NCBI RefSeq assembly: GCF_016634425.1
Contig: NZ_JAEPES010000001.1
Span: forward strand, 62,001-126,000
DNA length: 64,000 bases
Origin: Lacisediminihabitans changchengi
GTDB taxonomy: Bacteria; Actinomycetota; Actinomycetes; Actinomycetales; Microbacteriaceae
Direction of reading: 5' to 3'
A program made the position numbers and the translations under genes. The stretch's first letter is position 1. Every line of letters starts with the position of its first letter. Of this stretch, positions 35,605 through 44,825 are shown in pieces. The notes beneath the pieces were generated by a model. The model was not told the DNA's origin and did not search any database. It saw only the letters and a program-made list of their open reading frames with translations.

Positions 35605-36561
35605 ATGACTCGATACGGCTACACCCTCATGACGGAACAAAGCGGACCGAAGCAGCTCGTCGACTACGCGGTCGCGGCGGAAAACGCGGGCTTCGATTTC
35701 GAGGTCTCGAGCGACCACTACTCACCCTGGCTCACCAGCCAGGGGCACGCCCCGTACGCGTGGTCGGTGCTCGGCGCGGTTGCCCACGCAACCAACCGTG
35801 TGGAGCTCGCCACCTACGTGACCTGCCCGACGGTGCGCTACCACCCCGCGGTGATCGCCCAGAAGGCGGCGACCATGCAGCTGCTGAGCGACGGGCGGTT
35901 CATCCTGGGCCTCGGCGCGGGAGAGAACCTCAACGAGCATGTCGTCGGCGAGGGCTGGGCGCCGGTCGCCCAGCGCCAGGACATGTTGGAGGAGGCGATC
36001 CACATCATCCGGGAACTGCACACGGGCGAGCTGGTCACCTGGGACGGCGAATACTTCCGGGTCGACTCCGCCCGCATCTGGGACCTCCCCGACGACGGGG
36101 TGGAGATCGGCGTCGCGGTCTCCAGCGCCGCGGGAGCCTCGCGCTTCGGCGAGCTCGGCGACCACCTGATCACGACAGAACCCGACAGCTCGATCCTCGA
36201 CGGTTGGTCGGGGTCGGCGGATGCCCGCACGATCGGCCAGATCCCGATCTGCTGGGGGCCCGACAAGCAGGAGGCGATCGAGCTCGCCCACGACCAGTTC
36301 CGCTGGTTCGCAGGCGGCTGGGCGGTCAACGCGGACTTACCAACCCCGCACGGATTCGCCGGCGCCAGCCAATTCGTACGTCCCGAAGATGTCGCTGCGA
36401 CGATTCCCTGCGGCCCGGATCTCGACGAGCTGGCGGCCGGAATCGCTGAATACGCGGGAGCGGGGTTCACGGATGTCGCTCTGGTGCAGGTCGGCGACGT
36501 CAACCAGGAACGCTTCCTCGCCGAGGTGGCCGAACCCCTGCTCGAGAAGCTGCGCGGCTAG
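35605..36561 (+). CDS. F420-dependent oxidoreductase, TIGR03557 (glucose-6-phosphate dehydrogenase-like)
   Basis: A 318-residue LLM-family enzyme of the TIGR03557 group. Motifs are YGYTLMTEQSGPKQLVDYA at the start, EVSSDHYSPWLTSQGHAP, and LGLGAGENLNEHVVG for cofactor binding. It resembles F420-dependent sugar-phosphate dehydrogenases but the substrate is not certain. Converges on the HAD gene; the two stop codons lie in an 18-bp perfect palindrome. Confidence 0.9.
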   Translation: MTRYGYTLMTEQSGPKQLVDYAVAAENAGFDFEVSSDHYSPWLTSQGHAPYAWSVLGAVAHATNRVELATYVTCPTVRYHPAVIAQKAATMQLLSDGRFILGLGAGENLNEHVVGEGWAPVAQRQDMLEEAIHIIRELHTGELVTWDGEYFRVDSARIWDLPDDGVEIGVAVSSAAGASRFGELGDHLITTEPDSSILDGWSGSADARTIGQIPICWGPDKQEAIELAHDQFRWFAGGWAVNADLPTPHGFAGASQFVRPEDVAATIPCGPDLDELAAGIAEYAGAGFTDVALVQVGDVNQERFLAEVAEPLLEKLRG

Positions 36562-36574
36562 CGGTACCGCTAGC
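36557..36574. repeat. 18-bp palindrome holding two convergent stop codons
   Basis: GCTAGCGGTACCGCTAGC is a perfect palindrome. It contains the plus-strand TAG of the F420 enzyme and the minus-strand TAG of the HAD gene, eight bases apart. Reading either way a second TAG follows the first. Confidence 0.7.
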
Positions 36575-37238
36575 GCGCGAGCGCCGCGATCGCACTGTCG
36601 GCCAGGTGGGCGAGCAGGTCGCCGGCATCGTCGTAGACCGCGATCGCGCCCGCTTCGAGCAATTCCAGGCGACCCGTGCCACCGCTCAGCAGTCCGATGC
36701 AGGCCACCCCCGCAGAGGCTGCGCCGCGGACATCCCAGATCGAATCGCCGACCATGATCGCCCGGGCGGGCTCGACCCCGGCGCGTGCGATCGCTACCTG
36801 CACGATGTCCGGCGCGGGTTTGGCCTGCTCGACGTCCCCGGCGGAGGTCACGAGCGCCAAATCCTCTTCGATGCCGAGCACCGAGCGCAGCAGCTGAAGC
36901 TCGTCGTTCGGCGCCGACGTCGCCAACACCACCTGCAGTCCGAGGTCGGCGACCGCAGACACGAGTTCGCGGGCGTGGGCGAACGCTCGCAGGGAGCCCG
37001 CGGCAGCCAGGTAGTGCTCGGAGTTCAGCGCGGATGCCCTGTCACCCAGGTCTTCCGCCCGGCCGCCGAGCAACTCATCGAGCAGCAGATCGGAGTCCAT
37101 GCCGATCCCCCGGTGGATGCGCCAGGAGTCGACCGGATGACCGACCTCCTCGAGCGCGCGGCTCCAGGCCGCGACGTGGGCGTAGTTGGAGTCGACGAGG
37201 GTTCCATCGATATCGAAGAGCACTGCGGGATTCACCAT
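36570..37238 (-). CDS. HAD family hydrolase (phosphoglycolate phosphatase-like)
   Basis: A 222-residue HAD phosphatase with cap. Motif I FDIDGTLVDSN, motif II LATSAPNDE, Lys of motif III in EQAKPAPDI and motif IV MVGDSIWDV are all present. It resembles Gph/PGMB-type small-metabolite phosphatases. ATG 37238 lies directly before motif I; the frame extends 76 codons further over the next gene. Confidence 0.9.
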   Translation of the reverse strand: MVNPAVLFDIDGTLVDSNYAHVAAWSRALEEVGHPVDSWRIHRGIGMDSDLLLDELLGGRAEDLGDRASALNSEHYLAAAGSLRAFAHARELVSAVADLGLQVVLATSAPNDELQLLRSVLGIEEDLALVTSAGDVEQAKPAPDIVQVAIARAGVEPARAIMVGDSIWDVRGAASAGVACIGLLSGGTGRLELLEAGAIAVYDDAGDLLAHLADSAIAALAR

Positions 37239-37301
37239 GCTGCGCACCGTACGCGCACCCTGACTTAGGCTTGAATGCACGCCGGACGGATGAGGGGGAA
37301 C

Positions 37302-37796
37302 GTGAAAGCGCTCAGCGAAACGGATATCCGCGCCAGCTTCGTCAACGCCACCAAGGGCGAGATCGCACGAATCCCGCTCCCCGGGCTGCACGAGGTGCTC
37401 TGGAGCGACCGCGAGTACTTGGGATGGCGCGATCACGGCGCCCCGCTCCGCGGTTACCTGGTGCACTGGGTGGACGACCGGCCCGTCGGGGTCGTCTTGC
37501 GCGCATCCAGTGTCAGCATGCGCCCCGGAATTTCAGCGATGTGCTCGCTCTGCCGCACCCCGCAGCCCTCCGACCAGGTAACCCTGTTCTCGGCCGCGCG
37601 CGCCGGGGAGTCCGGCCGCAACGGCAACTCGGTCGGGACCTACATCTGCGCGGATCTCGCCTGCTCGCTGATCATCCGCATCACCCCGCCCAAGTTGCCG
37701 ATGCAGCCCGACCCGGCCGAGATCGTCGCCCGGCGGGCCCAGGGGCTACTCGACCGCGTGAACAACTTCACCGCGGACGTCATGAAGACCGCGTAG
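37302..37796 (+). CDS. FBP domain protein (EF-G-binding, treble-clef zinc finger)
   Basis: A 164-residue protein with the FBP C-terminal zinc-finger domain: cysteines in MCSLCRTP and YICADLACS form the treble clef. Relatives bind elongation factor G and include the FusB fusidic-acid protection proteins. GTG 37302 has AGGGGG upstream; ATG 37290 and 37275 are in frame and possible. Whether it protects against any drug here is not known. Confidence 0.85.
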   Translation: MKALSETDIRASFVNATKGEIARIPLPGLHEVLWSDREYLGWRDHGAPLRGYLVHWVDDRPVGVVLRASSVSMRPGISAMCSLCRTPQPSDQVTLFSAARAGESGRNGNSVGTYICADLACSLIIRITPPKLPMQPDPAEIVARRAQGLLDRVNNFTADVMKTA

Positions 37797-37804
37797 CCCC
37801 TCGG

Positions 37805-38656
37805 TCAGCCCGCCAGTTCGGAGAGGATCGATGGCCTGGTGGGGTTCCAGCCCAGGGCGCGGGCCTTCGCTCCCGACGCCTGCTGATCGAGAAGCAGCGC
37901 CTCGGTGAAGCCCTTGCCCAACGCCCCCTCCGTTGTGGCCAGGTCGCCAGGAGCCACCTCACCGTCTGGCCCGACCACCGCTTCAGCAAGCTGACGCACG
38001 GTGACGCTTTCGCCGTTCACGCCGAGGTACCGCTCGCCGCGGGTCGCGTACTGCAGAACGAGCACGTACAGGTCGGCCAGATCATCGACGTGCACCGTGG
38101 CCCAGTGCTGATCGCCGGTTCCCAGCAGCGTGAGTGCGCCCGTCGCGGTGCGGGGCGCACCGGAGATGACATTCGGGATGCCCTTTCCGTAGCCGTAGAC
38201 GACGCCAGGTTCGATGACGCTGGCGTTGATGCCGGAGGCGAAGAGCTTCTGCACGCGCTCCTCGCGCCAGGCGGTGATCTCGGGAGCGGAGATGGGAGTC
38301 TCCTCAGTGATGTCGGCGCCGTTACCGTGCACCCAGACACCCCCGGTGTAGATGAACGGCTTGTCGGTGCCGGCGAATGCGGCGATGACCGAGTCGATCA
38401 CCGCGTCGTCGAATTCGGCGCCGCTGCCGTCGTCGGGCGTCGCGGTGTGGATGAATCCGTCGCTCTGCTCGAGTTCGAGGGTGAGCCAGTCGGTGTCGGG
38501 AAGGATGTGCTCGACCGCCCGCGCGCCCGCCGCGGCCACCTTCTCCCCCGCTTCGTCGCTGCGGACCACCGCGTCGACGGAATATCCGGCCGCGATCAAC
38601 GCCGTCAGAACGGAGGATCCGACGAAACCACTGCCGCCGGTGAGGAGGATGCTCAT
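37805..38656 (-). CDS. NAD-dependent epimerase/SDR (atypical)
   Basis: A 283-residue extended SDR with TGGSGFVGSSV as nucleotide-binding loop, a central FIYTGGVWVHG strand and VVYGYGKG. The usual YxxxK is altered: the region reads ITAWREERVQKL, so Tyr is missing and it may be an atypical binder or reductase, like NmrA-like proteins. ATG 38656 is used with the loop at its usual place. Confidence 0.85.
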   Translation of the reverse strand: MSILLTGGSGFVGSSVLTALIAAGYSVDAVVRSDEAGEKVAAAGARAVEHILPDTDWLTLELEQSDGFIHTATPDDGSGAEFDDAVIDSVIAAFAGTDKPFIYTGGVWVHGNGADITEETPISAPEITAWREERVQKLFASGINASVIEPGVVYGYGKGIPNVISGAPRTATGALTLLGTGDQHWATVHVDDLADLYVLVLQYATRGERYLGVNGESVTVRQLAEAVVGPDGEVAPGDLATTEGALGKGFTEALLLDQQASGAKARALGWNPTRPSILSELAG

Positions 38657-38788
38657 GCTGTGCCTTTCGAACTCATGCTCTGTCTTTCCCCTAGGGTGCC
38701 ACCCACAGCATTCGCTCGGCGGCACGCGCGCGCAAGGCCTGGCGTCTCACAGCGTCTCAGACCACGATGGAGCAATGACAGCGATCGT

Positions 38789-39304
38789 ATGCAAGCAGAG
38801 CCTCTCATGGCCCGCGTGACCCGCGTGATCCCCGGCCCCGGCCAGGAATCGGTCTGGGATTATCCTCGGCCGCCGCGGGTGGAGGCGACGACCGACCGCA
38901 TCCGTATTCGACTCGGCGGCGAACTCATCGTCGACACCACGGATGCCGTGCGCGTTCTCGAGACCAGTCATCCGCCGGTCTATTACCTTCCGCGCTCCGC
39001 CTTCCCGGATGACTCCCTGCAGCCGGCAGACGGCGCGAGTTTCTGCGAGTTCAAGGGCGGCGCGCGGTACCTGACCGTTCGTGGCGGTGACACGGATGCC
39101 GCGCGCTCGGCCTGGTTCTACCCCTCACCGAGCGCCGGCTACGAGCAGCTCGTGGACCGGGTGGCGGTGTACCCGAGCGCGATGGACTCGTGTGAGGTCG
39201 CGGGCGAGACGGTGACGCCGCAGGCCGGCGACTTCTACGGCGGATGGATCACCTCCCGCGTGGTCGGGCCGTTCAAGGGCGAGCCCGGCACCCTCGGCTG
39301 GTAG
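38789..39304 (+). CDS. DUF427 domain-containing protein
   Basis: A 171-residue protein with the DUF427 core (RIRIRLGGELIVDTTDAVRVLETSHPPVYYLP, DAARSAWFYPSPS, VAVYPSAMDSCEVAGE). The family is common in actinobacteria with no known function. An in-frame ATG at 38807 is a possible start. A piece of the interspersed repeat follows within 10 bases of the stop. Confidence 0.85.
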   Translation: MQAEPLMARVTRVIPGPGQESVWDYPRPPRVEATTDRIRIRLGGELIVDTTDAVRVLETSHPPVYYLPRSAFPDDSLQPADGASFCEFKGGARYLTVRGGDTDAARSAWFYPSPSAGYEQLVDRVAVYPSAMDSCEVAGETVTPQAGDFYGGWITSRVVGPFKGEPGTLGW

Positions 39305-39312
39305 AACTCCGC

Positions 39313-39386
39313 TGGTCGAGTAGCGCCCGAACGACTCCGTCGGTCGAGTAGCGCCCGAGCGTCCGCGCGAGGACGCGTATCGAGAC
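39313..39386. repeat. interspersed repeat fragment (copy C)
   Basis: Two right halves of the 105-bp repeat in tandem: GGTCGAGTAGCGCCCGA at 39314 and again at about 39342, the second running on to CGCGTATCGAGAC at 39386. It fills the gap between DUF427 and the convergent winged-helix gene. Confidence 0.8.
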
Positions 39387-39391
39387 CCGGT

Positions 39392-40480
39392 CTACGAGGT
39401 ACGAAAGCGCGCGAACGCGTCCCTCGACAGCGCGAACGCCGCGGTTTCGCGCGTGGTCAGGTCGCCGAACGCGTCGGGGGTGACCGTCACCCCGCCGGAT
39501 TTCTCCGCGCGACGCCAGGTGCCGACGATGCGCCCTCCCGCAACGATCATCGGCAAGAAGATTCCGTTGCTGCCTGGCACGATCCGGGCAAAATGCTCGT
39601 CGTCGAGCGGGAGCGATCGATCGGTGTAGCCCAGCAGGTATTCGTCGAATCCGGGCAGCGCGTGCACCGCCGTCGACCGCCTCCTGCCCGAGGCCAGATC
39701 GATCTCCCGGGCGGACGCCCAGTAGCTCTCGCCGCCGTGCTCGAGTTCGACGAGATCGTCCGCCGCAAGCGCGAGCCCGGTGCGCGCGGAGGCGAGGGTG
39801 AGTTTCGCCCACCAGGCGAAGTCGCGCAAAGTCGCCGGCCCGTGACCGGTGAAGTACCGCAGCGCGAGTTCGCGCAGTGCTTCGTCACCAGATAGGTCGC
39901 GCGAGGTCGACACCCATTCGTCGAGCAGAACCAGAGCCTGCTGCGTGCCACTGGCGGGCCCCCAACAGATCAGTCCGGTCTGAGCCAGGTGCCAGATCAC
40001 GTGATAGCCGCGCTGCGCCGACGGGTCGATGTCGATCGATCGCAGCAGGGCGAAATACTCGTCGCGGGCGAGCGCTTTTCCGCCCTGCAGGGCCGCGATC
40101 GTCGCCGCGCGCGCTCGATCGAGAATCGCCTCGTCGAGTCCGAGCTGCCGCTGTCGGGTCGCCGATCCCGCGATCGTGCGCGGGGCTGTGACGCCGAGCA
40201 CCCAGCGCAGCTCCTCGGCGGGGAGAAAGAACAGCGTGCCCCTGAATGGCGCAGAGCGCACAATCGTCCCGGCGTCGAGCGCCGCGATCAGATCACTGAG
40301 CCGCGACCCCGGGGCGCGCACCCCCAGCGCCCAGCCGCCCTGGATGAAGTCCTGCCCCTGCAGCGCGAACAGCTGTCGCGTGACGTCGACCACGGACAGC
40401 TCAACGCCCGACGGATTCTCTATGCGGTGCGCGCTCAGCCGCAGGCGCAGTATCTCGGCCGCGCCGACCGCTGCCGCCAT
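39392..40480 (-). CDS. winged helix DNA-binding domain protein (YcaQ-like)
   Basis: A 362-residue protein of the HTH_42/YcaQ type (LSVVDVTRQLFALQGQDFIQGGWALG start, FRGTLFFLPAEELRWVLG, GHGPATLRDFAWWAKL, PGFDEYLLGYTDRS). Several relatives are DNA glycosylases acting on interstrand crosslinks, so a repair role is plausible but not shown. It begins 22 bases upstream of the MFS stop, on the same strand. Confidence 0.85.
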   Translation of the reverse strand: MAAAVGAAEILRLRLSAHRIENPSGVELSVVDVTRQLFALQGQDFIQGGWALGVRAPGSRLSDLIAALDAGTIVRSAPFRGTLFFLPAEELRWVLGVTAPRTIAGSATRQRQLGLDEAILDRARAATIAALQGGKALARDEYFALLRSIDIDPSAQRGYHVIWHLAQTGLICWGPASGTQQALVLLDEWVSTSRDLSGDEALRELALRYFTGHGPATLRDFAWWAKLTLASARTGLALAADDLVELEHGGESYWASAREIDLASGRRRSTAVHALPGFDEYLLGYTDRSLPLDDEHFARIVPGSNGIFLPMIVAGGRIVGTWRRAEKSGGVTVTPDAFGDLTTRETAAFALSRDAFARFRTS

Positions 40481-40502
40481 CCGCTACCCGACGCGACGCG
40501 GG

Positions 40503-41981
40503 TCAGGCGCCGGACTTGGCTGCGGCCGGCGTCTTTTTCGCGCTGCTCGTCCTTTTCGCACTGTTCTTGGGGGGCAGCAGGGTATTCGCCTCCTCGAGCG
40601 ACATGCCGTTCGTCTCGGGGATGAACCGCATCACGAACAGGAACGACAGCAGCGCGAACAGCGCATACAGCCCGTAGGTGAGCACCAGCGAGACGGATGC
40701 CAGCGGCGGGAAGCTGATCGTGACGACGAAGTTGGCGATCCACTGAGCCGCCGCAGCGATGCCCAACGCCCGAGCGCGGATGCGGGTCGGGAAGATCTCG
40801 CCGAGCAACACCCAGACCACCGGGCCCCAGGATGCGCCGAAGCTGATCACGAAGATGTTGGCCGCGACGAGGGCGACCGGCCCCCACCCGCCGGGCAGGG
40901 ATGGCGCGCCATTGACCACATTGGCCTGACTGAAGGCGACGGCCATGGCGGCGAGCGACACCGTCATGCCCGCCGACCCGAACAGCAGGATCGGCCGTCG
41001 GCCGACCCGGTCGACCAGGGCGATGGCGACGAAGGTGACCGCGATGTTCGTCACCGAGGTGATCACCGAGATGGTGAAGGAGTCTTTCTCCTGAAAACCG
41101 ACCGACCGCCACAGCGTCGTGGAGTAATAGAAGATCACGTTGATGCCGACGAACTGTTGGAAGATCGACAGGACGATCCCGACCCAGACGATCGGCTTAA
41201 GACCGAAGGCCTTACCGCGCAACGCGCCCTTCTGATTCCCCTGCTGATCGGCCTCGATGGCCGAGCGCATGTCCCGGATGGCGCGTTCGGCGTCGTCGTT
41301 CGGCCAGATGCGCGCGAAGATCTTGCGCACCTCGTCGTCGCGATTCTTGAGCACCAGAAAACGCGGAGACTCCGGGAGAGCGATCGCGAGCAATCCGTAG
41401 ACGACCGCGGGAACCACACCCGCGAGGAACATCCAGCGCCATGCCTCCAGTCCGAACCAGAACTTCGCGCCAGCCGTGCCCGCGGCGTTCGCGAAGAGGG
41501 TGTCGGAGAGAAGGGCGGCGAAGATACCGACGGTGATGGCCAGCTGCTGGAGCGATGCCAAGCGGCCGCGCATCTGCTTCGGGGAGATCTCCGCAATGTA
41601 GGCCGGTGCGATCACCGAGGCGATTCCGATACCGAGTCCGCCGACGACCCGCCAGACGACCAGATCCCACACGCCGATCGAGAGACCGGCACCGATCGCG
41701 CTGGCGAGAAACAGCACCGATCCGACGATCATGGCGGGGATACGACCCCAGCGGTCGGCAAGGCGCCCGGCGAAGTAGGCGCCGAACGCGCATCCGATCA
41801 GAGCGCTCGCGACGGCAAGCCCGATGAGTGCGGGCAGCAGGTTGAAGTCTTTCTCGACCGCGTCGACGGCGCCGTTGACGACCGAGGAATCGAAGCCGAA
41901 CAGGAATCCGCCGACGGCTCCCGCGACCGCCAGACCGATGACTTTGATATTGGTTGAGGGGTTGCTGGCGGTGTCTGACAT
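40503..41981 (-). CDS. sugar porter family MFS transporter
   Basis: A 492-residue sugar:proton symporter. Family motifs include GRLADRWGRIPAM (loop 2-3), PESPRFLV (end of helix 6), QQFVGINVIFYYSTTLW (helix 7 sugar-binding), DRVGRRPILLFG (loop 8-9) and PETNGMSLEE (after helix 12). Likely imports a hexose or pentose. ATG 41981 is preceded by a GAGG site. Confidence 0.93.
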   Translation of the reverse strand: MSDTASNPSTNIKVIGLAVAGAVGGFLFGFDSSVVNGAVDAVEKDFNLLPALIGLAVASALIGCAFGAYFAGRLADRWGRIPAMIVGSVLFLASAIGAGLSIGVWDLVVWRVVGGLGIGIASVIAPAYIAEISPKQMRGRLASLQQLAITVGIFAALLSDTLFANAAGTAGAKFWFGLEAWRWMFLAGVVPAVVYGLLAIALPESPRFLVLKNRDDEVRKIFARIWPNDDAERAIRDMRSAIEADQQGNQKGALRGKAFGLKPIVWVGIVLSIFQQFVGINVIFYYSTTLWRSVGFQEKDSFTISVITSVTNIAVTFVAIALVDRVGRRPILLFGSAGMTVSLAAMAVAFSQANVVNGAPSLPGGWGPVALVAANIFVISFGASWGPVVWVLLGEIFPTRIRARALGIAAAAQWIANFVVTISFPPLASVSLVLTYGLYALFALLSFLFVMRFIPETNGMSLEEANTLLPPKNSAKRTSSAKKTPAAAKSGA

Positions 41982-42110
41982 CTCGATCCTCTGTTCGTTA
42001 CCACCAACCACCGTACGCCCACCTTCAGTCGTCGGTCATCCCCGTGGCGGGGCCTGGCTGACTTCCGCGGAAACTGCCACGAGAACTGCCATGGGCGTTA
42101 GTGTCTGCCC

Positions 42111-42572
42111 ATGAGCGAGTTGACGATCCGAGACCTCCGCGACACCGACGTCGACGCCTGGTCGGAGCTATATCGCGGGTATCGCGCGTTTTACCTGCTC
42201 GCCGACGACGACGCGATCGTCCAGCGCACCTGGGGGTGGTTGCAGGCCCGCGAGTACGGTCTGCGCGGAATAGTCGCGGAGGACGAGCACGGAGAGCTGG
42301 TCGCTCTCGCCCACCTCCGCCTGTTCGCGCGGCCGTCATCCGGAGCCTTGGGGCTGTACCTCGACGATCTCTTCACCTCGGCGGATGCCCGTGGCCGGGG
42401 CGTGGGCGGACGGATGCTCGAGCGCTGCGCCGAGCTCGCCACCGAGAGCGGAGCGACCATCGTGCGCTGGATCACCGCGGTCGACAACACGACCGCGCGA
42501 TCGCTCTACGACGCCAAGGGACGCGCCACCTCGTGGGTCACCTACGAAATGGACGCAGCCTTCGTGGGGTAA
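42111..42572 (+). CDS. GNAT family N-acetyltransferase
   Basis: A 153-residue acetyltransferase with the acetyl-CoA loop DARGRGVGGRML (about residues 92-103) and the terminal NTTARSLYDAKGRAT strand. Acceptor unknown. Its TAA is the first of three stop codons spaced 10 bases apart. The 235-bp gap after it holds no gene I can see. Confidence 0.9.
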   Translation: MSELTIRDLRDTDVDAWSELYRGYRAFYLLADDDAIVQRTWGWLQAREYGLRGIVAEDEHGELVALAHLRLFARPSSGALGLYLDDLFTSADARGRGVGGRMLERCAELATESGATIVRWITAVDNTTARSLYDAKGRATSWVTYEMDAAFVG

Positions 42573-42596
42573 CGGTGGGTGACAGCGGGTGACGGT
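42567..42596. repeat. 10-bp tandem repeat with three stop codons
   Basis: GGGTAACGGT, GGGTGACAGC and GGGTGACGGT follow one another. The stops TAA 42570, TGA 42580 and TGA 42590 fall in three different frames. The first ends the GNAT gene. Confidence 0.75.
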
Positions 42597-42807
42597 GCGG
42601 TCATCCGGTCGTTGCAGGGGTATGGATCATTTCGAATGTCGGTGGAATAAACCAGACTGACTTCATGCTCTTCTCATAGTCGGTCGCCGAGCCTGTTCAT
42701 CTGCTCGCGGCCGTTGGCAACGGTGCCCTCGCCCCACCTGTCAGTCGGGTCCTCGTGATCGCGACCGACCGCCTCCCACTTCCACCGCCATTTCGACGGG
42801 AACAGCA

Positions 42808-44277
42808 ATGACCGAAACCATCAGTACCTCGACGACCGGGTCGCCGACCGACCTGATCGAGCGCGACACGTCCCTCGACCGCCGCAACCGCCTGGTGATC
42901 GGCGTTCTCCTGATCTCGGTGTTCGTGATGATTCTCAACGAGACGATCATGGGCGTGGCGCTGCCGCAGCTCATGAAAGACCTCGACATCTCGGCGAGCA
43001 CCGGGCAGTGGCTGACCGCCGCGTTCCTGCTGACGATGGCCGTCGTCATCCCGATCACCGGTTTCTTGCTGCAACGGTTCAGCACCCGCAGTCTGTTCAT
43101 CGCCGCGATGGGACTGTTCAGCCTCGGCACGCTCGTCGCGGCACTGTCGCCCGGCTTCACGTTGCTGCTCGCGGCGAGAGTCATCCAGGCCAGCGGAACG
43201 GCCATCATGTTCCCACTGCTGATGACCACGGTGATGACCCTGGTGCCGCCGGCAAACCGTGGGCGCATGATGGGCAACATCTCGATCGTGATCTCGGTCG
43301 CCCCGGCGATCGGCCCGACCATCTCCGGCCTGATCCTCACCGCGTTCAGCTGGCGCTTCATGTTCATCTTCGTGCTACCGATCGCGCTGGTCGCCCTGTT
43401 CGTGGGCGGCGCGCTGATCAAGAACGTGACCGAGACGCATAAGGCGACCTTCGACATCCTGTCGGTCGTTCTCTCCGCCTTCGGCTTCGGCGGTCTGGTC
43501 TACGGCCTGAGCAATGCGGGCACCGCAGGCTCACCGCTCGAGGTGTGGACGCCGCTCGCCATCGGTGTGCTCGCCCTGGCGATCTTCGTGCTGCGTCAAC
43601 TGGTGCTGCAGCGCACCAACCGCGCTCTGCTCGATCTGCGCACCTTCCGCGTGCCGACCTTCACGTTCTCGATCGCGATGTTCGCGATCAGCATGATGGC
43701 GATGTTCGGCACCATCGTGCTACTGCCGCTGTACATGGTGCACGTACTTCACCTGCAAGAACTCCAGGTCGGCCTGCTGCTGCTGCCCGGTGGCCTGGTC
43801 ATGGGCCTGCTCGCACCGTTCGTCGGTCGAATCTACGACCGGGTCGGCCCGCGCGGGCTTCTCATTGCGGGGGCCTCGATCGTGAGCGGCGACCTGTGGG
43901 CGATGACGCTGTTGAACGCCCAGAGCAGCTTCTGGATGGTGCTCGCTGCACACGTCACGCTGAGCATCGGCCTGGCGCTCATCTTCACCCCGCTGTTCAC
44001 CGCCAGCCTCGGCTCGCTTCGCCCGGAGCTGTACTCCTACGGCAGCGCGATGGTCGGCACGATTCAGCAGCTGGCCGGCGCGGCGGGTACCGCGCTATTC
44101 GTCACCGTCATGTCGTCGGTGCAGATCGCGCAGGCCTCCACCGGCGACGCGAACTCGTACGCGGCCGGCGTCCACTCGGCCTTTTTGTACGGCGCGGTGA
44201 TCTCGCTGTTCGCCATTCCGTGCGCGTTCTTCATCCGCAAGATCGCGACCACCGGCGACGCTCCGCTGGGGCACTGA
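42808..44277 (+). CDS. DHA2-family MFS drug exporter (EmrB/QacA-like)
   Basis: A 489-residue transporter with 14 predicted helices. Helix 1 has NETIMGVALPQLMKDLDIS and the helix 4-5 region has GRMMGNISIVISVAPAIGPTISG (motif C of antiporters). Likely a proton-driven multidrug exporter. No regulator is adjacent. Confidence 0.92.
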   Translation: MTETISTSTTGSPTDLIERDTSLDRRNRLVIGVLLISVFVMILNETIMGVALPQLMKDLDISASTGQWLTAAFLLTMAVVIPITGFLLQRFSTRSLFIAAMGLFSLGTLVAALSPGFTLLLAARVIQASGTAIMFPLLMTTVMTLVPPANRGRMMGNISIVISVAPAIGPTISGLILTAFSWRFMFIFVLPIALVALFVGGALIKNVTETHKATFDILSVVLSAFGFGGLVYGLSNAGTAGSPLEVWTPLAIGVLALAIFVLRQLVLQRTNRALLDLRTFRVPTFTFSIAMFAISMMAMFGTIVLLPLYMVHVLHLQELQVGLLLLPGGLVMGLLAPFVGRIYDRVGPRGLLIAGASIVSGDLWAMTLLNAQSSFWMVLAAHVTLSIGLALIFTPLFTASLGSLRPELYSYGSAMVGTIQQLAGAAGTALFVTVMSSVQIAQASTGDANSYAAGVHSAFLYGAVISLFAIPCAFFIRKIATTGDAPLGH

Positions 44278-44331
44278 CCCACCGGAGGTCGCGAGGCCCC
44301 ATCGGCCTGAGCGACGGCAGCCGGTCCGCGC

Positions 44332-44805
44332 TCAGACGCGGCGCTCAACCTCGGCGATGATGCCCGGCAGCACTCGGCGCATATAGGGCGCCCAGAACAG
44401 TCGAACGATCAGCCCGACCAGCAGTCGGGCGCGCGGATACGGCTCGAAGGTGTAGGTCCAGCGGATGCTTGTACCGCCCGCCACCTCCGTATACAGCCAC
44501 TCAGCTCGCGCCCCTGAGACGAGTTTTCCGAACAGCTTCTGAAAGTCACTCAGCCGGTATTCGAACCGTCGCGGCGCATCCACTAACTGCAGATGCTCGA
44601 TGACGCTTCCGCGGTCAGACAGCATCAACTGACGGGTCTGACCCGGCGCGTCCCACGCGCCGGTCTGATCACGAACCTCGATGACCGCCGGCAGCGGGCC
44701 GAACTTTGGGTAGAACCCGACCGGGGTGAGCGGCGTGGAGATCTGCCAGGCTCGGTCGAGTGGAGCGATCGTGGTGCCTTCGGCTGACGCTGACGTGGTG
44801 ACCAT
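44332..44805 (-). CDS. SRPBCC family protein
   Basis: A 157-residue START/polyketide-cyclase-like fold: ISTPLTPVGFYPKFGPLPAV, a RWTYTFEPYPRARLLVGLIVRLFW helix and a membrane-like C-terminal helix. It may bind a hydrophobic ligand. It starts 20 bases after the patatin stop on the same strand, so the two probably form an operon. Confidence 0.85.
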   Translation of the reverse strand: MVTTSASAEGTTIAPLDRAWQISTPLTPVGFYPKFGPLPAVIEVRDQTGAWDAPGQTRQLMLSDRGSVIEHLQLVDAPRRFEYRLSDFQKLFGKLVSGARAEWLYTEVAGGTSIRWTYTFEPYPRARLLVGLIVRLFWAPYMRRVLPGIIAEVERRV

Positions 44806-44825
44806 GGGAGTTGTTCGGAGCCCAC

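Noticed and set aside
36785..39304. An 839-codon plus-strand open frame.
   Set aside because: Most of it is antisense to the HAD and epimerase genes, which have intact family motifs. Only the last 171 codons (DUF427) are real.
40029..41957. A 642-codon plus-strand open frame.
   Set aside because: Antisense of the sugar porter and winged-helix genes; composition is typical of a GC-rich shadow frame.
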